A stretch of 64,000 nucleotides of DNA, from assembly GCF_900103345.1 (NCBI RefSeq), contig NZ_LT629702.1, positions 6,549,501 through 6,613,500 on the forward strand. Reading direction: 5' to 3'. Numbering within the stretch: the stretch's first letter is position 1; each line of letters begins with the position of its first letter. A model generated the notes under the pieces. That model saw only the letters and a list, made by a program, of their open reading frames with translations. It had not been told where the DNA came from and ran no database searches. Below are positions 47,955 to 57,503 of the stretch, in pieces. Source of the DNA: Pseudomonas azotoformans. GTDB taxonomy: Bacteria > Pseudomonadota > Gammaproteobacteria > Pseudomonadales > Pseudomonadaceae. The position numbers and the translations under genes are program-made.

Positions 47955-50468
47955 TCAACCTTCGCGCAACACCGTCAGCGGGCTGGCATTCAGCGCGCGG
48001 CGGGTGCCGAACACACCGGCACCGCCGATCAGCACCGCACCGATCACCGGCAGCAGCAACAGCCATGGGTGAGGGTGCCAAGCCAGGTCAAATGCATAGC
48101 GGTACAGCACGAATGTCACCAGCTCTGTGCCCAGCGCCGCCAGCAGCCCACTGACGGCACCCAGTAAACCGAACTCGATACGCCTGGCCTTGACCAGCAG
48201 CTTGCGTTCGGCGCCCAGTGCGCGCAACAGCGCACCCTGGCGGATCCGTTCGTCCAGAGTGGCTTGCAGGCCGGAGAACAAAACCGCCATCCCCGCTGCC
48301 AGCACAAACAGCAGTACATACTCCACCGCGAGGGTCACTTGGGCGAGGATGCTGCGCAACTGCTCCAGCAGCGCCTCGACTTGCAGGATGGTCACCGCCG
48401 GGAACGCGCGGGACAGATCGACGATCTGCTGGTCATGCCCGGGTGCCAGATAGAAGCTGGTCAGGTAGGTGGCCGGCAGGTCCTTCAAGGTACCCGGCTG
48501 GAAAATCATGAAGAAGTTGGGCTGGAAGTTATCCCAGTTGATGGTGCGCAGGCTGGTGACCCGCGCTTCTCGATTCTCTCCGCCCACGGTGAACACCAGG
48601 TGGTCGTCGAGCTTGAGCTTGAGACTCTCCGCTACCTTGGCTTCTACCGAGACACCCGGAATTTCATCGGTAGGTAGCGCCGACCACCACGAGCCCGCCG
48701 TCAGGGCGTTGCCCGGTGGCAGGTCGGCGGCCCAGGTCAGGCTCAGGTCGCGTTGCACCGCACGGTCGCCGCTGGAGTCCTTGCTGACGATTTCCTGTAC
48801 GGGTTCGCCATTGATGCTGATCAGGCGCCCCGGCACCACCGGGTACAGCGGTGCGGATTGGGCCTGCAGTTCCAGCAGGCGGGCGCCGAAGGCATCCTTG
48901 TCGGCCGGCAGGATGTTCAAGGCGAAATAGTTGGGGGCGTCCTTGGGCAGCTGGTTTTGCCAGGTATCAAGCAGCTCGCCGCGCAACAGGGCGATCAAGC
49001 CCATGGACAGCAGGATCAAGCCGAACGCCAGGGATTGCCCGGCGGCCGCCAGCGGGTGGCGCAGCAACTGGCCCAGACCCAAGCGCCAAGGCAAGGAGGC
49101 ACGGGCCAGCAGGCGCCGCAGGCTTTGCAACAAGAGCAGGAGCAAACCACCGAGTAGCAGTGCCGCAACCACTCCGCCACCCAGCAGTGCGAAGGTCAGC
49201 ACCAGGTCGAGGCTCAGGCGCCACATGATCAGGCCCAATGCGAGCAGTGCCGCGCCGTAGACCATCCAGGTGCTGGAAGGGATCGGCAGCAGGTCGCGGC
49301 GCAACACCCGCAGCGGTGGCACGCGACCCAGTGCGGCCAAGGGCGGCAGGGCGAAACCGGCGAGGGCGACCAACCCGGTGCCGATGCCGGCAACCGCCGG
49401 AAGCAGCCCGCCGGGTGGTACGTCCGCCGGCAACAGGTCGTGGAGAAAATAAAACAGGCCAAACTGCGCCAGCCAGCCCAGCAGGGCGCCGACCAGGCTG
49501 GCGAAAAGCCCCAGGACGCTCAGTTGCAGGCTGAACAGCAACATGGCTTCACGTCGTGACAAGCCCAGGCAGCGCAGCAATGCACTGGCGTCGAAACGTC
49601 GAGTGGCAAAGCGATTGGCCGACAGCGCCACGGCCACACCGGCCAACAGTACCGCCACCAGGCTGGCCATGTTCAGGTAGCGTTCGGCCTTGCCCAGGGC
49701 GCCGCCGATCTGCTGGTTGCCGTCCCGTGAATCCTGCAGGCGTTGGTTGGCGGCGAGCCCGGGCTTGACCAAGTCGCGATAGGTTTGCAGCACGGTGCTT
49801 CCCTGTGGGCCGCGCCATAATTCGCGGTAGCTGACGCGGCTGCCGGGCTGTACCACACCGGTGGCGTCCAAGTCCGCCAGGTTGATCATTACCCTGGGCG
49901 TGAGACTGTAGAAGTTGCCGGCGCGGTCCGGCTCATAGGTGAGCACGCGGGCCAGGCGAAGCGTCTTCATGCCCACGTCGATGCTGTCACCGACCTTGAG
50001 GTCCAGCGCGGTCAGTAGTCGCGCTTCCACCCAGGCTTCACCGGGCTTTGGGCCGCCCCCAGGAGTTTCATCGCCAAAAGGCACGGCAGCGCTTTTCAGT
50101 TCACCGCGCAGCGGGTACTGCTCGTTGACTGCCTTGATGCTGGAGAGCTGGATGCCGTTATCGGTGGCAATGACGCTGGAAAACTCCACGACGCGGGCGT
50201 GATCCAGGCCAAGTTCGGTGCCGGACTGGATTTGCTCGGGGCGGGCGGGCGAACTGCCTTCAAGCACAAGGTCGGCGCCGAGGAATTCGGTGGCGCGCAG
50301 CAGCATGGCGCCGTTGAGGCGGGCACCGAAGTAACCGATGGCAGTACTGGCGGCCACGGCCACCAACAGGGCGAAGAACAACACGCGCAATTCACCGGCG
50401 CGGGCATCGCGCATTAATTGGCGCATGGCAAGGCTGAACAGGCGCAACAGCGGCAAACGTGCCATCAA
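47955..50468 (-). CDS. FtsX-like ABC transporter permease (YbbP type)
   Basis: An 837-residue permease with ten membrane helices: one at the N-terminus ([20 protein letters not shown]), blocks near 265-430 and 470-500, and a C-terminal block near 720-830, two FtsX domains in tandem. Large extracytoplasmic loops lie at about 60-250 and 510-700. This is the YbbP arrangement, partner of the YbbA ATPase, a MacB-like exporter with unknown substrate. Its ATG overlaps the YbbA stop by 4 bases. Adjacent divergent tesA is the conserved E. coli neighbour (tesA-ybbA-ybbP). Confidence 0.9.
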   Translation of the reverse strand: MMARLPLLRLFSLAMRQLMRDARAGELRVLFFALLVAVAASTAIGYFGARLNGAMLLRATEFLGADLVLEGSSPARPEQIQSGTELGLDHARVVEFSSVIATDNGIQLSSIKAVNEQYPLRGELKSAAVPFGDETPGGGPKPGEAWVEARLLTALDLKVGDSIDVGMKTLRLARVLTYEPDRAGNFYSLTPRVMINLADLDATGVVQPGSRVSYRELWRGPQGSTVLQTYRDLVKPGLAANQRLQDSRDGNQQIGGALGKAERYLNMASLVAVLLAGVAVALSANRFATRRFDASALLRCLGLSRREAMLLFSLQLSVLGLFASLVGALLGWLAQFGLFYFLHDLLPADVPPGGLLPAVAGIGTGLVALAGFALPPLAALGRVPPLRVLRRDLLPIPSSTWMVYGAALLALGLIMWRLSLDLVLTFALLGGGVVAALLLGGLLLLLLQSLRRLLARASLPWRLGLGQLLRHPLAAAGQSLAFGLILLSMGLIALLRGELLDTWQNQLPKDAPNYFALNILPADKDAFGARLLELQAQSAPLYPVVPGRLISINGEPVQEIVSKDSSGDRAVQRDLSLTWAADLPPGNALTAGSWWSALPTDEIPGVSVEAKVAESLKLKLDDHLVFTVGGENREARVTSLRTINWDNFQPNFFMIFQPGTLKDLPATYLTSFYLAPGHDQQIVDLSRAFPAVTILQVEALLEQLRSILAQVTLAVEYVLLFVLAAGMAVLFSGLQATLDERIRQGALLRALGAERKLLVKARRIEFGLLGAVSGLLAALGTELVTFVLYRYAFDLAWHPHPWLLLLPVIGAVLIGGAGVFGTRRALNASPLTVLREG

Positions 50469-51148
50469 GGCTCCAGGGGCGCGACCATCAGGCCGGCTTC
50501 AAGACGGATCAGGCGTCGGCAACGGTGGGCCAGGCGCTCGTCGTGGGTGACCAGCACCAGGGTCGTGCCGCTCTCCTTATTGAGTTCGAACAGCAGATCG
50601 CTGATGCGCTCGCCGGTGTGGCTGTCGAGGTTGCCGGTGGGTTCGTCGGCAAACAGCACGTCCGGTTCAGCGGCAAAGGCGCGGGCAATCGCTACCCGTT
50701 GCTGTTCGCCTCCGGAGAGTTGGCGCGGCGAGTGGGTCAGGCGTTGGCCCAGGCCTACTCGCTCCAGCAGGTGCCTGGCGCGCTCGCGGGCGTCTTTACG
50801 GCCGTCCAGTTCCAACGGCAGCATGACGTTTTCCAGGGCGTTGAGGCTGTCGAGCAGTTGGAAAGACTGGAAGACGAAGCCAACATGCTCGGCACGGATG
50901 CGCGCTCGCTGGTCTTCGTCGAGGGTGCTGAGGGCTTGCCCGGCGAGGGTGACTTCGCCGCTGCTGGGCAGATCGAGGCCGGCCAGCAGGCCGAGGAGGG
51001 TGGATTTGCCGGAACCGGAGCTGCCGACGATAGCCAGGCTATCGCCCTTGTTCAGTTCCAGGCTCAGTTCGTGCAGGATAGTCAGTTCACCTTCCGCGCT
51101 GGGAACCACTTTGCTAAGGTTCCGCGCGGTGAGAATGCTTGCGCCCAT
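50465..51148 (-). CDS. ABC transporter ATP-binding protein (YbbA/LolD-like)
   Basis: A 227-residue ATPase: Walker [10 protein letters not shown] (near 42), Q-loop [10 protein letters not shown], signature [14 protein letters not shown], Walker [15 protein letters not shown] and H-loop VTHDERLA. It energises the adjacent YbbP-like permease. The ATG read from 51148 starts [15 protein letters not shown]. The divergent tesA start is only 10 bases away. Confidence 0.92.
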   Translation of the reverse strand: MGASILTARNLSKVVPSAEGELTILHELSLELNKGDSLAIVGSSGSGKSTLLGLLAGLDLPSSGEVTLAGQALSTLDEDQRARIRAEHVGFVFQSFQLLDSLNALENVMLPLELDGRKDARERARHLLERVGLGQRLTHSPRQLSGGEQQRVAIARAFAAEPDVLFADEPTGNLDSHTGERISDLLFELNKESGTTLVLVTHDERLAHRCRRLIRLEAGLMVAPLEP

Positions 51149-51158
51149 GGAGAATCCG

Positions 51159-51764
51159 ATGCGAATGTGGTTTTTGAGTGCTGGCCTGGCCTTGATGTGC
51201 ATGGCCCAGAACGCAGCGGCGGGTACAGTCCTGATCGTTGGCGATAGTATCAGTGCCGGTTTCGGCCTGGATACCGGCAAAGGGTGGGTGGCCCTGTTGC
51301 AGCAACGGCTCAAGCAGGAAGGTTTCAACGATAAGGTGGTCAACGCCTCCATCAGTGGCGACACCAGTGCCGGGGGGCTGGCGCGGCTGCCGGCGGCGCT
51401 TGCAGAGCATAAGCCGGATGTCGTGGTGATTGAGTTGGGTGGCAATGACGGCCTGCGCGGGCAACCACCCGCGCAATTGCAACAAAATCTTGCATCGATG
51501 ATTGACCAGTCCAAGGCCGGTGGCGCCAAGGTGTTGTTGTTGGGGATGCAGTTGCCCCCCAATTATGGCCCGCGATACACCACCGCGTTTGCCGAAGTCT
51601 ATGGCGAGCTGGCCAAGCAAAAGAATGTGCCGCTGGTGCCGTTTTTCCTCGATGGCGTGGGCGGTCACCCGGAGCTGATGCAGGCCGATCAACTTCACCC
51701 GGCGGTCGGCGCCCAGGGCAAGTTGCTGGAAAATGTCTGGCCGACGCTAAAACCGCTGCTATGA
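51159..51764 (+). CDS. tesA: Arylesterase / acyl-CoA thioesterase I (TesA)
   Basis: A 201-residue SGNH hydrolase exported to the periplasm. Signal peptide about 1-20 ([20 protein letters not shown]). Catalytic blocks: [11 protein letters not shown] with nucleophile Ser, [35 protein letters not shown] with Asp and His. TesA hydrolyses acyl-CoA, esters and lysophospholipids. The ATG at 51159 has GGAGA six bases upstream; an in-frame ATG at 51147 would break the signal peptide start and overlap the ybbA start. Confidence 0.93.
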   Translation: MRMWFLSAGLALMCMAQNAAAGTVLIVGDSISAGFGLDTGKGWVALLQQRLKQEGFNDKVVNASISGDTSAGGLARLPAALAEHKPDVVVIELGGNDGLRGQPPAQLQQNLASMIDQSKAGGAKVLLLGMQLPPNYGPRYTTAFAEVYGELAKQKNVPLVPFFLDGVGGHPELMQADQLHPAVGAQGKLLENVWPTLKPLL

Positions 51765-51822
51765 CGCTTTTCTACCGGCAGGCTTTCGGCTAAGGTGGCG
51801 CCCCCCCGATTTGGAGCCCCAG

Positions 51823-52116
51823 ATGTCGCGTCCTGCCTGGTCCCTGTTTAACTACCAACTGATCGAGCCGGACGAGCAGCTGGATCTGTTCGCCTGCCAG
51901 GAAGTGCGGGTGCATTTGGTGGCGCGTCAATTGGAACTGGGCGGCTCCATCGATCGCACGCTGTGCGGCACCCTATTGCCGGCGCAACCGCGCTGGTCGC
52001 GGGTCGATCGTTCGATTTTCCAGGACCAGCGCCTGTGCCCGCTGTGCCGTGCCATCCTGGAGTCCCAGAAGCGCGGCACGCCGCCGATCTGGCCGGAGCT
52101 GCGTTTCGAGCTGTAG
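51823..52116 (+). CDS. Small conserved protein with CPLC motif
   Basis: A 97-residue soluble protein, MSRPAWSLFNYQLIEPDEQL..., with cysteines in FACQEV, RTLCGTLL and QRLCPLCRAILESQKRG. The CPLC motif followed by a helix resembles a zinc knuckle; the first two cysteines could complete a site. Not recognised as a named family. GGAGCCCCAG precedes the ATG. It is 58 bases after tesA and 72 before the L,D-transpeptidase gene. Confidence 0.65.
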   Translation: MSRPAWSLFNYQLIEPDEQLDLFACQEVRVHLVARQLELGGSIDRTLCGTLLPAQPRWSRVDRSIFQDQRLCPLCRAILESQKRGTPPIWPELRFEL

Positions 52117-52188
52117 GGGGCAGCTAGAAGCGCGCTTCACGTATACAATCGATGTTTACCTACCCGTCGTCTGCGAAGGATTTACCGG

Positions 52189-53157
52189 ATGTTGTCGCGC
52201 CTTTCCGTCGTCACCTGCTGCCTGTCTCTTGCTGCGCTTTGTGCGGCCGGTTCTGCGTCAGCTTTGCAGTTGCCCTTGCCCCCACCGGGTGAAGACATCG
52301 TCGGCCAGGTCCAGGTGATCAAGGCCAAGTACGAAGACACCTTTGCCGACCTGGGCACCACCTATGACCTGGGCTACTCGGAGATGGTCGCGGCCAACCC
52401 GGGCGTGGATGCCTGGTTGCCGGGCGCGGGCACCGAGATCGTATTGCCGACGCGTTTCATCCTGCCGCCGGGGCCTCGCGAAGGCATCGTGATCAACCTG
52501 GCGGAATACCGGCTCTATTACTACCCCAAGGGTCAGAACGTGGTTTACACGTTCCCGTTGGGGATCGGCCGTGAAGGTTGGGGTTCGCCCATCGCCCATA
52601 CCAGCATCATTGCCAAGACGCCGAACCCGACCTGGACTCCTCCGGCCTCGATCAAGGCCGAGCACGCGGCCAACGGCGACCCGCTGCCCAACGTGGTGCC
52701 GGCCGGCCCGGACAACCCGTTGGGGCCGTTCAAGTTTACCTTGGGCACGCCGGGTTACCTGATCCATGGTTCCAACATGAAATTTGGTATTGGCACGCGT
52801 ACAAGCCACGGCTGCTTCCGCATGTTTAACAACAACGTGCTGGAGATGGCCGGCATGGTGCCGGTGGGCACGTCGGTGCGCATCATCAACGATGCCTACA
52901 AGTTCGGCAGCAGTGGCGGCAAGGTGTACCTTGAAGCGCATACGCCGTTGAATGATGACGGTACGCCGTCGGTGGTCGACAAGCACACTGCGGTGATCAA
53001 CGCCTTGCTCAAGCGCGAAGACCTGGCCAACAACTTGCGGGTCAACTGGGACCAGGTGCGTGACGTGGTCGCGGCGGAAGATGGTTTGCCGACGGAAATC
53101 GGTGTGCCCGGCGCAGCGTCGGTTGCTGCCAGCGCGCCGATCGATCTGCAGCAATAA
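52189..53157 (+). CDS. L,D-transpeptidase (YkuD family)
   Basis: A 322-residue periplasmic enzyme. Signal peptide about 1-25 (MLSRLSVVTCCLSLAALCAA). A LysM-like region (about 43-88: EDTFADLGTTYDLGYSEMVA, NPGVDAWLPGAGTEIVLPT) precedes the YkuD domain (about 100-235) with YLIHGSNMKFGIGTRTSHG and catalytic C209 in SHGCFRM. Such enzymes make 3-3 peptidoglycan cross-links or attach Lpp-like lipoproteins to murein; oprI encoded just downstream on the other strand is a candidate partner by context. A terminator follows. Confidence 0.92.
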   Translation: MLSRLSVVTCCLSLAALCAAGSASALQLPLPPPGEDIVGQVQVIKAKYEDTFADLGTTYDLGYSEMVAANPGVDAWLPGAGTEIVLPTRFILPPGPREGIVINLAEYRLYYYPKGQNVVYTFPLGIGREGWGSPIAHTSIIAKTPNPTWTPPASIKAEHAANGDPLPNVVPAGPDNPLGPFKFTLGTPGYLIHGSNMKFGIGTRTSHGCFRMFNNNVLEMAGMVPVGTSVRIINDAYKFGSSGGKVYLEAHTPLNDDGTPSVVDKHTAVINALLKREDLANNLRVNWDQVRDVVAAEDGLPTEIGVPGAASVAASAPIDLQQ

Positions 53158-53172
53158 GGCCCGACATCAAAC

Positions 53173-53209
53173 GCCCGCCAAGGTCTTGCGCCACGGCGGG
53201 CTTTTTATT
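53173..53209 (+). terminator. Rho-independent terminator after the L,D-transpeptidase gene
   Basis: GCCCGCC (53173-53179) and GGCGGGC (53195-53201) with a 15-base loop, then TTTTTATT. Confidence 0.75.
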
Positions 53210-53237
53210 GCCCGTGATTCAGGCACAAATCCCAGGC

Positions 53238-53272
53238 AATAAAAAAGCCGACCCATAAATGGATCGGCTTGA
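53238..53272 (-). terminator. Rho-independent terminator of oprI
   Basis: On the minus strand AAGCCGATCCAT pairs with ATGGGTCGGCTT (one mismatch), followed by TTTTTATT. Position 20 bases after the oprI stop. Confidence 0.85.
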
Positions 53273-53291
53273 TAACAACCCCGAGGGATTA

Positions 53292-53543
53292 TTACTTGCG
53301 GCTAGCTTTTTCAAGCATGCGCAGAGCGCGCTCGTTAGCTTCGTCAGCAGTCTGTTGTGCTTTTTGAGCAGCAGCCAGAGCTTCATCAGCTTTACGGTAG
53401 GCTTCGTCTGCACGGGCCTGGGAGCGAGCTGCTGCGTCTTCAGTTGCAGTCAGACGAGCTTCGGTTTCTTTGGAGACGCTGCTGCAACCGGTAGCCAGAA
53501 CTGCGGCCAGAGCCAGAGCAGAGAATTTCAGAACGTTGTTCAT
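53292..53543 (-). CDS. oprI: Outer-membrane lipoprotein I (Lpp/Braun-type)
   Basis: An 83-residue lipoprotein: signal [20 protein letters not shown] with acceptor C20, then [20 protein letters not shown] and alanine-rich heptads ([20 protein letters not shown]) ending in MLEKASRK, whose C-terminal lysine is the murein attachment residue in Lpp. This is the abundant Pseudomonas OprI. The ATG read from 53543 is the family start. Codon use is strongly biased towards preferred codons, fitting high expression. Confidence 0.97.
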   Translation of the reverse strand: MNNVLKFSALALAAVLATGCSSVSKETEARLTATEDAAARSQARADEAYRKADEALAAAQKAQQTADEANERALRMLEKASRK

Positions 53544-54154
53544 CGTGTTCCCCTTCAAGGACTTTCTATTAGGTGGCTAGTTTCTCAGAGTGAGCTAATA
53601 GCCGGCGTACATACTACCCATTACTTGTAGTAAGTAAACTGACGTAGCGCAAGAAGCAAAAAAAATTCTCGTGCCGAATCTATTTTGGCTAATCTTTTGG
53701 AGGTTTGTATAAAAAGCGTCCAGTTTTTTTCAATCAGGCGTACATCGGACCTAGGCTGAAAGGGCCGGCCTGCATGTGTTAAGCCCTGTAAACAGATGAA
53801 ATTTTATATATCCACGCTGACACTTACGTTCAGCATGGCTTCGCGTTGCCCGGCATCTTTTGCGCATGTAGAGGTGACTTTAAGAGCGCCTGTTCGTCTC
53901 AAGGTTCAACTGCCGGCAATGTTCAGGCTTTCGATCATCGGTAGATCGAAGCCCTTTCTATATCCACCCGTGGCAGGGGATGACGAGTGCGCCTTGAGCA
54001 ATTGCAGGATTGGTGCCTACTATTCCCTACGTGCAGGTGTGAGCGCTCAGGGTTTTCTCGTTGTCGAAACCGGCACGGGGTGGCGTAGATGTTCCTTCGC
54101 CGGAAAAACATCGGTAAGGTAGGGGTCAGAAACCAAGACCCGCGAGGAGTAGTG
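53544..54154. other. 611-bp region between oprI and the GNAT gene
   Basis: The left 200 bases are AT-rich and hold the oprI promoter. The right part contains a 108-codon frame at 53796-54122 with no family resemblance, uneven codon use and no clear ribosome-binding site, so it is not called as a gene. Confidence 0.5.
53611..53638 (-). promoter_or_regulatory. Candidate sigma70 promoter of oprI
   Basis: On the minus strand TTTACT (53633-53638) and TAGTAT (53611-53616) separated by 16 bases, about 70 bases before the ATG. Moderate match; other starts are possible in this AT-rich leader. Confidence 0.4.
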
Positions 54155-54436
54155 ATGAGCGAGGCGTTGTCCATCCACCATGACCAGGCTGGTCATCAGT
54201 TCGAGACCAATGTGGACGGTCATCGTGCCTATCTGACCTATATGGACCTCGGCAAACAGACCCTGGATATCTATCGGACCTTCGTGCCCAACGCACTGCG
54301 GGGCCGTGGTATTGCAGCGGCGCTGACCGAGGAAGCCTTGAAGTTTGCCGAAGAGGCGGGCTACACGGTGATCCCTTCGTGCTCTTATGTCGAACGCTAC
54401 ATGGAGCGCCACCAGCGCCATGCCGCTAAGCTGTAA
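54155..54436 (+). CDS. GNAT-family N-acetyltransferase (YjdJ type)
   Basis: A short 93-residue acetyltransferase-like protein: HQFETNVDGHRAYLTYMDLG, then the acetyl-CoA motif RTFVPNALRGRGIAAALTEE (R-x-x-G-R/G-x-A core) and IPSCSYVERYMERH at the end. It belongs to the small GNATs similar to E. coli YjdJ. Substrate unknown. GAGGAG precedes the ATG at 54155; the longer frame to 54089 has no homology. It ends at a bidirectional terminator shared with DAHP synthase. Confidence 0.88.
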   Translation: MSEALSIHHDQAGHQFETNVDGHRAYLTYMDLGKQTLDIYRTFVPNALRGRGIAAALTEEALKFAEEAGYTVIPSCSYVERYMERHQRHAAKL

Positions 54437-54454
54437 GGCTTAAGACAGCACCAT

Positions 54455-54485
54455 GAAAAACGCCGGGCATTGCCCGGCGTTTTTG
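54455..54485. terminator. Bidirectional terminator between GNAT and DAHP synthase genes
   Basis: AAAAACGCCGGGCA and TGCCCGGCGTTTTT: ten-base stem (54460-54469 with 54471-54480) with A run on the left and T run on the right, so it works for both convergent genes. Confidence 0.9.
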
Positions 54486-54501
54486 TGTGCGCAGTGTGTA
54501 C

Positions 54502-55578
54502 TCAGGTGCGTTTGCGCTTTGGCAAAACATCCTTGAGCTTGGCGTGCATGCTGCGCAGGGTGTTTTCGGTGGCGGCCCAGTCGATGCAAGCATCGGTGAT
54601 CGACACGCCGTATTGCAAGTCGGCCAGGTCTTTTGGAATCGCCTGGCAACCCCAGTTCAGGTGGCTCTCGACCATCAGCCCGATGATCGACTGGTTGCCT
54701 TCGAGAATCTGGTTGGCAACGTTTTCCATTACCAGCGGCTGCAGGGCCGGGTCCTTGTTGGAGTTGGCGTGGCTGCAGTCGACCATGATGTTCGGCTTGA
54801 TCCTTGCCTTGTTCAGAGCCTGTTCGCACAGGGCGACGCTGACCGAATCATAGTTGGGTTTGCCGTTGCCGCCGCGCAGTACCACGTGGCCATAGGCGTT
54901 GCCCTTGGTGGTGACGATAGACACGCCACCTTCCTGGTTGATCCCCAGGAAACGGTGCGGGCTGGAAACCGACTGCAGCGCGTTGATCGCCACGGTCAGG
55001 CCGCCGTCGGTGCCGTTCTTGAAACCCACGGCCGAGGACAGGCCGGACGCCATTTCACGGTGCGTCTGGGATTCAGTGGTGCGTGCGCCGATGGCTGACC
55101 AACTGATCAGGTCCTGCAGGTACTGCGGAGAGATCGGGTCCAGGGCTTCGGTGGCGGTGGGCAGGCCCATTTCGGCCAGGTCCAGGAGCAACTGGCGACC
55201 AATGTGCAGGCCGTCCTGGATCTTGAACGAGTCGTCCAGGTACGGGTCGTTGATCAAGCCTTTCCAGCCGACGGTGGTGCGCGGTTTCTCGAAATAGACG
55301 CGCATCACCAGGTATAGGGTGTCGGACACTTCCGCCGCCAGCACTTTGAGGCGCTCGGCGTACTCGTGGGCAGCCTTGAGGTCGTGGATCGAGCAAGGCC
55401 CGATGACGACGAACAGACGGTGGTCGGTGCCATCGAGAATGTCACGGATGACTTCGCGGCCCTTGGTGACGGTCTGCAGGGCAGCGTCGCTCAAAGGGAT
55501 TTCGCGCTTGAGCTGATCGGGCGTGATCAGGGTCTCGTTGGATTCGACGTTTAGGTCATTGATCGGTAAATCAGCCAT
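54502..55578 (-). CDS. aroG: 3-deoxy-7-phosphoheptulonate (DAHP) synthase, class I
   Basis: First enzyme of the shikimate pathway: PEP and erythrose 4-phosphate to DAHP. The 358 residues include LFVVIGPCSIHDLKAAHEYA near 57, MRVYFEKPRTTVGWKGLIND near 95, GARTTESQTHREMASGLSS near 160, KNGTDGGL and IMVDCSHANSNKDP near 270. It is the AroF/AroG/AroH type; which aromatic amino acid inhibits it cannot be told with certainty. The ATG read from 55578 begins MADLPINDLNVES. It supplies the pathway that the pheA/tyrA/aroA genes at the left end complete. Confidence 0.94.
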   Translation of the reverse strand: MADLPINDLNVESNETLITPDQLKREIPLSDAALQTVTKGREVIRDILDGTDHRLFVVIGPCSIHDLKAAHEYAERLKVLAAEVSDTLYLVMRVYFEKPRTTVGWKGLINDPYLDDSFKIQDGLHIGRQLLLDLAEMGLPTATEALDPISPQYLQDLISWSAIGARTTESQTHREMASGLSSAVGFKNGTDGGLTVAINALQSVSSPHRFLGINQEGGVSIVTTKGNAYGHVVLRGGNGKPNYDSVSVALCEQALNKARIKPNIMVDCSHANSNKDPALQPLVMENVANQILEGNQSIIGLMVESHLNWGCQAIPKDLADLQYGVSITDACIDWAATENTLRSMHAKLKDVLPKRKRT

Positions 55579-55709
55579 CGTGTTACTCGTCAGGGTCACG
55601 GGTGCCGGCCGCCAGCCATCCCCGTGCGGCGGAGCACAGCATGATTTGAATGCAGGGGGGAGGAACCTTAGCGCGTAACACCGGCCCGCGACAATGGGCA
55701 AAGCCCGCT

Positions 55710-56144
55710 TTAATCCAGTGCTGGCGCCACAAAGGCTTCATGGGAGAACTCACTGGCATGGCGCGATACCCATTCACGGGCGAGGGCTTCGAGTTGTTGG
55801 GGGGTTGGCTCGGCGTCTTCGTGCTGGCGGCAATAGCGCTCTATCCGGCATGCTTGCTCACCCATGCGCGCACCGAACAACGCATGTTCATCGGTAAACG
55901 AGACACCGACGCGGTAGCCGTTTTCCACCTTGCGGCACCACGCCACATAGCCTGGGTAGCGTGCGCTGGCGCCCAGGGAGGGGATGTGCAGATCAACCGC
56001 CGTGCCTTCGCGCCAGGCGCGTGGCCAATGGCAGGCGATGCCGCCCAGGCCGATAGTGTGTAGGCGTTGGCGGGGTATGGCGGGAGAGGGACGTTGGATT
56101 AACTCGACAGCGACATCATCAGGGTGAGGTAAAAAACGACCCAT
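55710..56144 (-). CDS. PilZ domain-containing protein
   Basis: A 144-residue protein with a single PilZ-like barrel: MGRFLPHPDDVAVELIQRPS, then QRLHTIGLGGIACHWPRAW and YPGYVAWCRKVENGYRVGVSF. The c-di-GMP motif RxxxR is weak (RPSPAIPRQR), and the D/NxSxxG motif appears as TIGLGG, so nucleotide binding is uncertain. A helical tail follows. The start overlaps the divergent thioredoxin-like ORF start by two bases. Confidence 0.78.
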   Translation of the reverse strand: MGRFLPHPDDVAVELIQRPSPAIPRQRLHTIGLGGIACHWPRAWREGTAVDLHIPSLGASARYPGYVAWCRKVENGYRVGVSFTDEHALFGARMGEQACRIERYCRQHEDAEPTPQQLEALAREWVSRHASEFSHEAFVAPALD

Positions 56145-56529
56145 GTACACGGACTCCGAGCACCGTCCAATTGACGGCGGTGGCAGCAGTATAGTGAAGG
56201 AACTGGAATTGACCGACCTGGATATTGACCAGCAATTGCTGGGATTGCCAGGTATTTCTCTACTCATCTTTACCAGCGCAGGGTGTTCCAGTTGCCGCTG
56301 GGCACGCCAGCAACTGCCGGGCTGGCCGTTACCGGTGGACCGGCTTTGCTGGGTGGACGCCGGGCATAATGGTGGTGCGGTCGAACGCTACCAGATCTTT
56401 CATTTGCCGGCGCTGTTCGTGGTGTGCGAGGGTCAATTCCTTGGGCAGATACAGACACGTCTTACGCGTGATGACGTTTTCGATGCCGTAAAACAGGCAC
56501 TCACCCGTTCACCTGAGGATTTGCCATGA
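56143..56529 (+). CDS. Thioredoxin-like protein
   Basis: A 128-residue protein with the active-site motif CSSC (C48 and C51) in FTSAGCSSCRWARQQL, and the cis-Pro segment HLPALFVVCEG near 100. No signal peptide, so cytoplasmic. ATG at 56143 shares two bases with the divergent PilZ start; a GTG at 56194 (111 residues, VKELELTDLDID) is a credible alternative, since homology to the thioredoxin fold begins after it. It overlaps the reductase gene by 4 bases (ATGA). Confidence 0.78.
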   Translation: MYTDSEHRPIDGGGSSIVKELELTDLDIDQQLLGLPGISLLIFTSAGCSSCRWARQQLPGWPLPVDRLCWVDAGHNGGAVERYQIFHLPALFVVCEGQFLGQIQTRLTRDDVFDAVKQALTRSPEDLP

Positions 56530-57488
56530 CAGCAGTTAGCCCCCAGTCGCCACGCATCGGCATTATCGGCACAGGTGCCATTGGTGGTTTCTACGGATTG
56601 ATGCTGGCGCGTGCAGGTTTCGATGTGCACTTTCTGTTGCGCAGTGAATACGCGGCGGTCAGCGAGCACGGCCTGCACTTGAACAGCACGGTGCACGGTG
56701 CCCTGCATCTGCATCCGGTGCAGGCCTATGCCCGCGCTGCCGATATGCCGCCGTGCGACTGGCTGCTGGTGGGCACCAAGTCGACCGGCAACGTCGAATT
56801 GGCCCCGACCCTCGCCCAGGTGGCCGCGCCGGATGCCAAGGTGGTGTTGCTGCAAAACGGCCTCGATGTAGAAGACAGCCTGCGTGAACACTTGCCCGCG
56901 TCGCTGCACCTGCTGGGGGGCTTGTGCTACATCGGTGTGCATCGTTCTGCCCCCGGTGTTGTCGAGCACCAGGCGTTGGGCCGGGTCAACCTGGGGTATC
57001 ACAGTGGCACAGCGGCCAATGATGACGCCCTCCAGAAAGCGATTGTCGAAGCGGGCGCTGCGTTGTTTCACCAGGCCGGTATCGAGTCCCAGGCCATGGC
57101 CAATGTGCATCAGGCTCGCTGGCACAAACTCGTGTGGAATGTGCCCTACAACGGTCTGTCCGTATTGTTGGGCACGGGGACCACGGCGATGATGGCGGAC
57201 GAATCCAGTCGCGAGTTGATCCAGGCGTTGATGGCCGAAGTGGTGCAGGGCGCCCATGCCTGCGGTCATGACATTCCCCAAAGCTATGCCGAGCAGATGT
57301 TCACCATGACTGAAACCATGGCTGACTACCTGCCGAGCATGTACCACGACCACGTGCACAAACGCCCGCTGGAACTGGCGGCGATCTATGCCCGACCACT
57401 CGCTGCGGCCAGGGCTGCCGGCTGTGAGCTGCCACGGATGCAGGCGCTGTACCAGGCCTTGAGTTTTATTGATCGGCGTAACCGCTGA
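56526..57488 (+). CDS. 2-dehydropantoate 2-reductase family protein (PanE/ApbA)
   Basis: A 320-residue NADPH-dependent reductase: Rossmann motif IGIIGTGAIGGFYGLMLARAG near 11, VLLQNGLDVED near 103, the catalytic Lys in ARWHKLVWNVPYNGLS near 200 and ITxSMYHDH-like PSMYHDHVHKRPLELAAIYA near 277. PanE makes pantoate for pantothenate/CoA. Pseudomonads carry several paralogues, so the true substrate here is uncertain. The ATG overlaps the preceding stop (ATGA). Confidence 0.87.
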   Translation: MTAVSPQSPRIGIIGTGAIGGFYGLMLARAGFDVHFLLRSEYAAVSEHGLHLNSTVHGALHLHPVQAYARAADMPPCDWLLVGTKSTGNVELAPTLAQVAAPDAKVVLLQNGLDVEDSLREHLPASLHLLGGLCYIGVHRSAPGVVEHQALGRVNLGYHSGTAANDDALQKAIVEAGAALFHQAGIESQAMANVHQARWHKLVWNVPYNGLSVLLGTGTTAMMADESSRELIQALMAEVVQGAHACGHDIPQSYAEQMFTMTETMADYLPSMYHDHVHKRPLELAAIYARPLAAARAAGCELPRMQALYQALSFIDRRNR

Positions 57489-57503
57489 GCAGGGGGATAC
57501 ACC

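Noticed and set aside
53796..54122. A 108-codon plus-strand frame with a signal-like start
   Set aside because: No ribosome-binding site, uneven codon use and no family resemblance.
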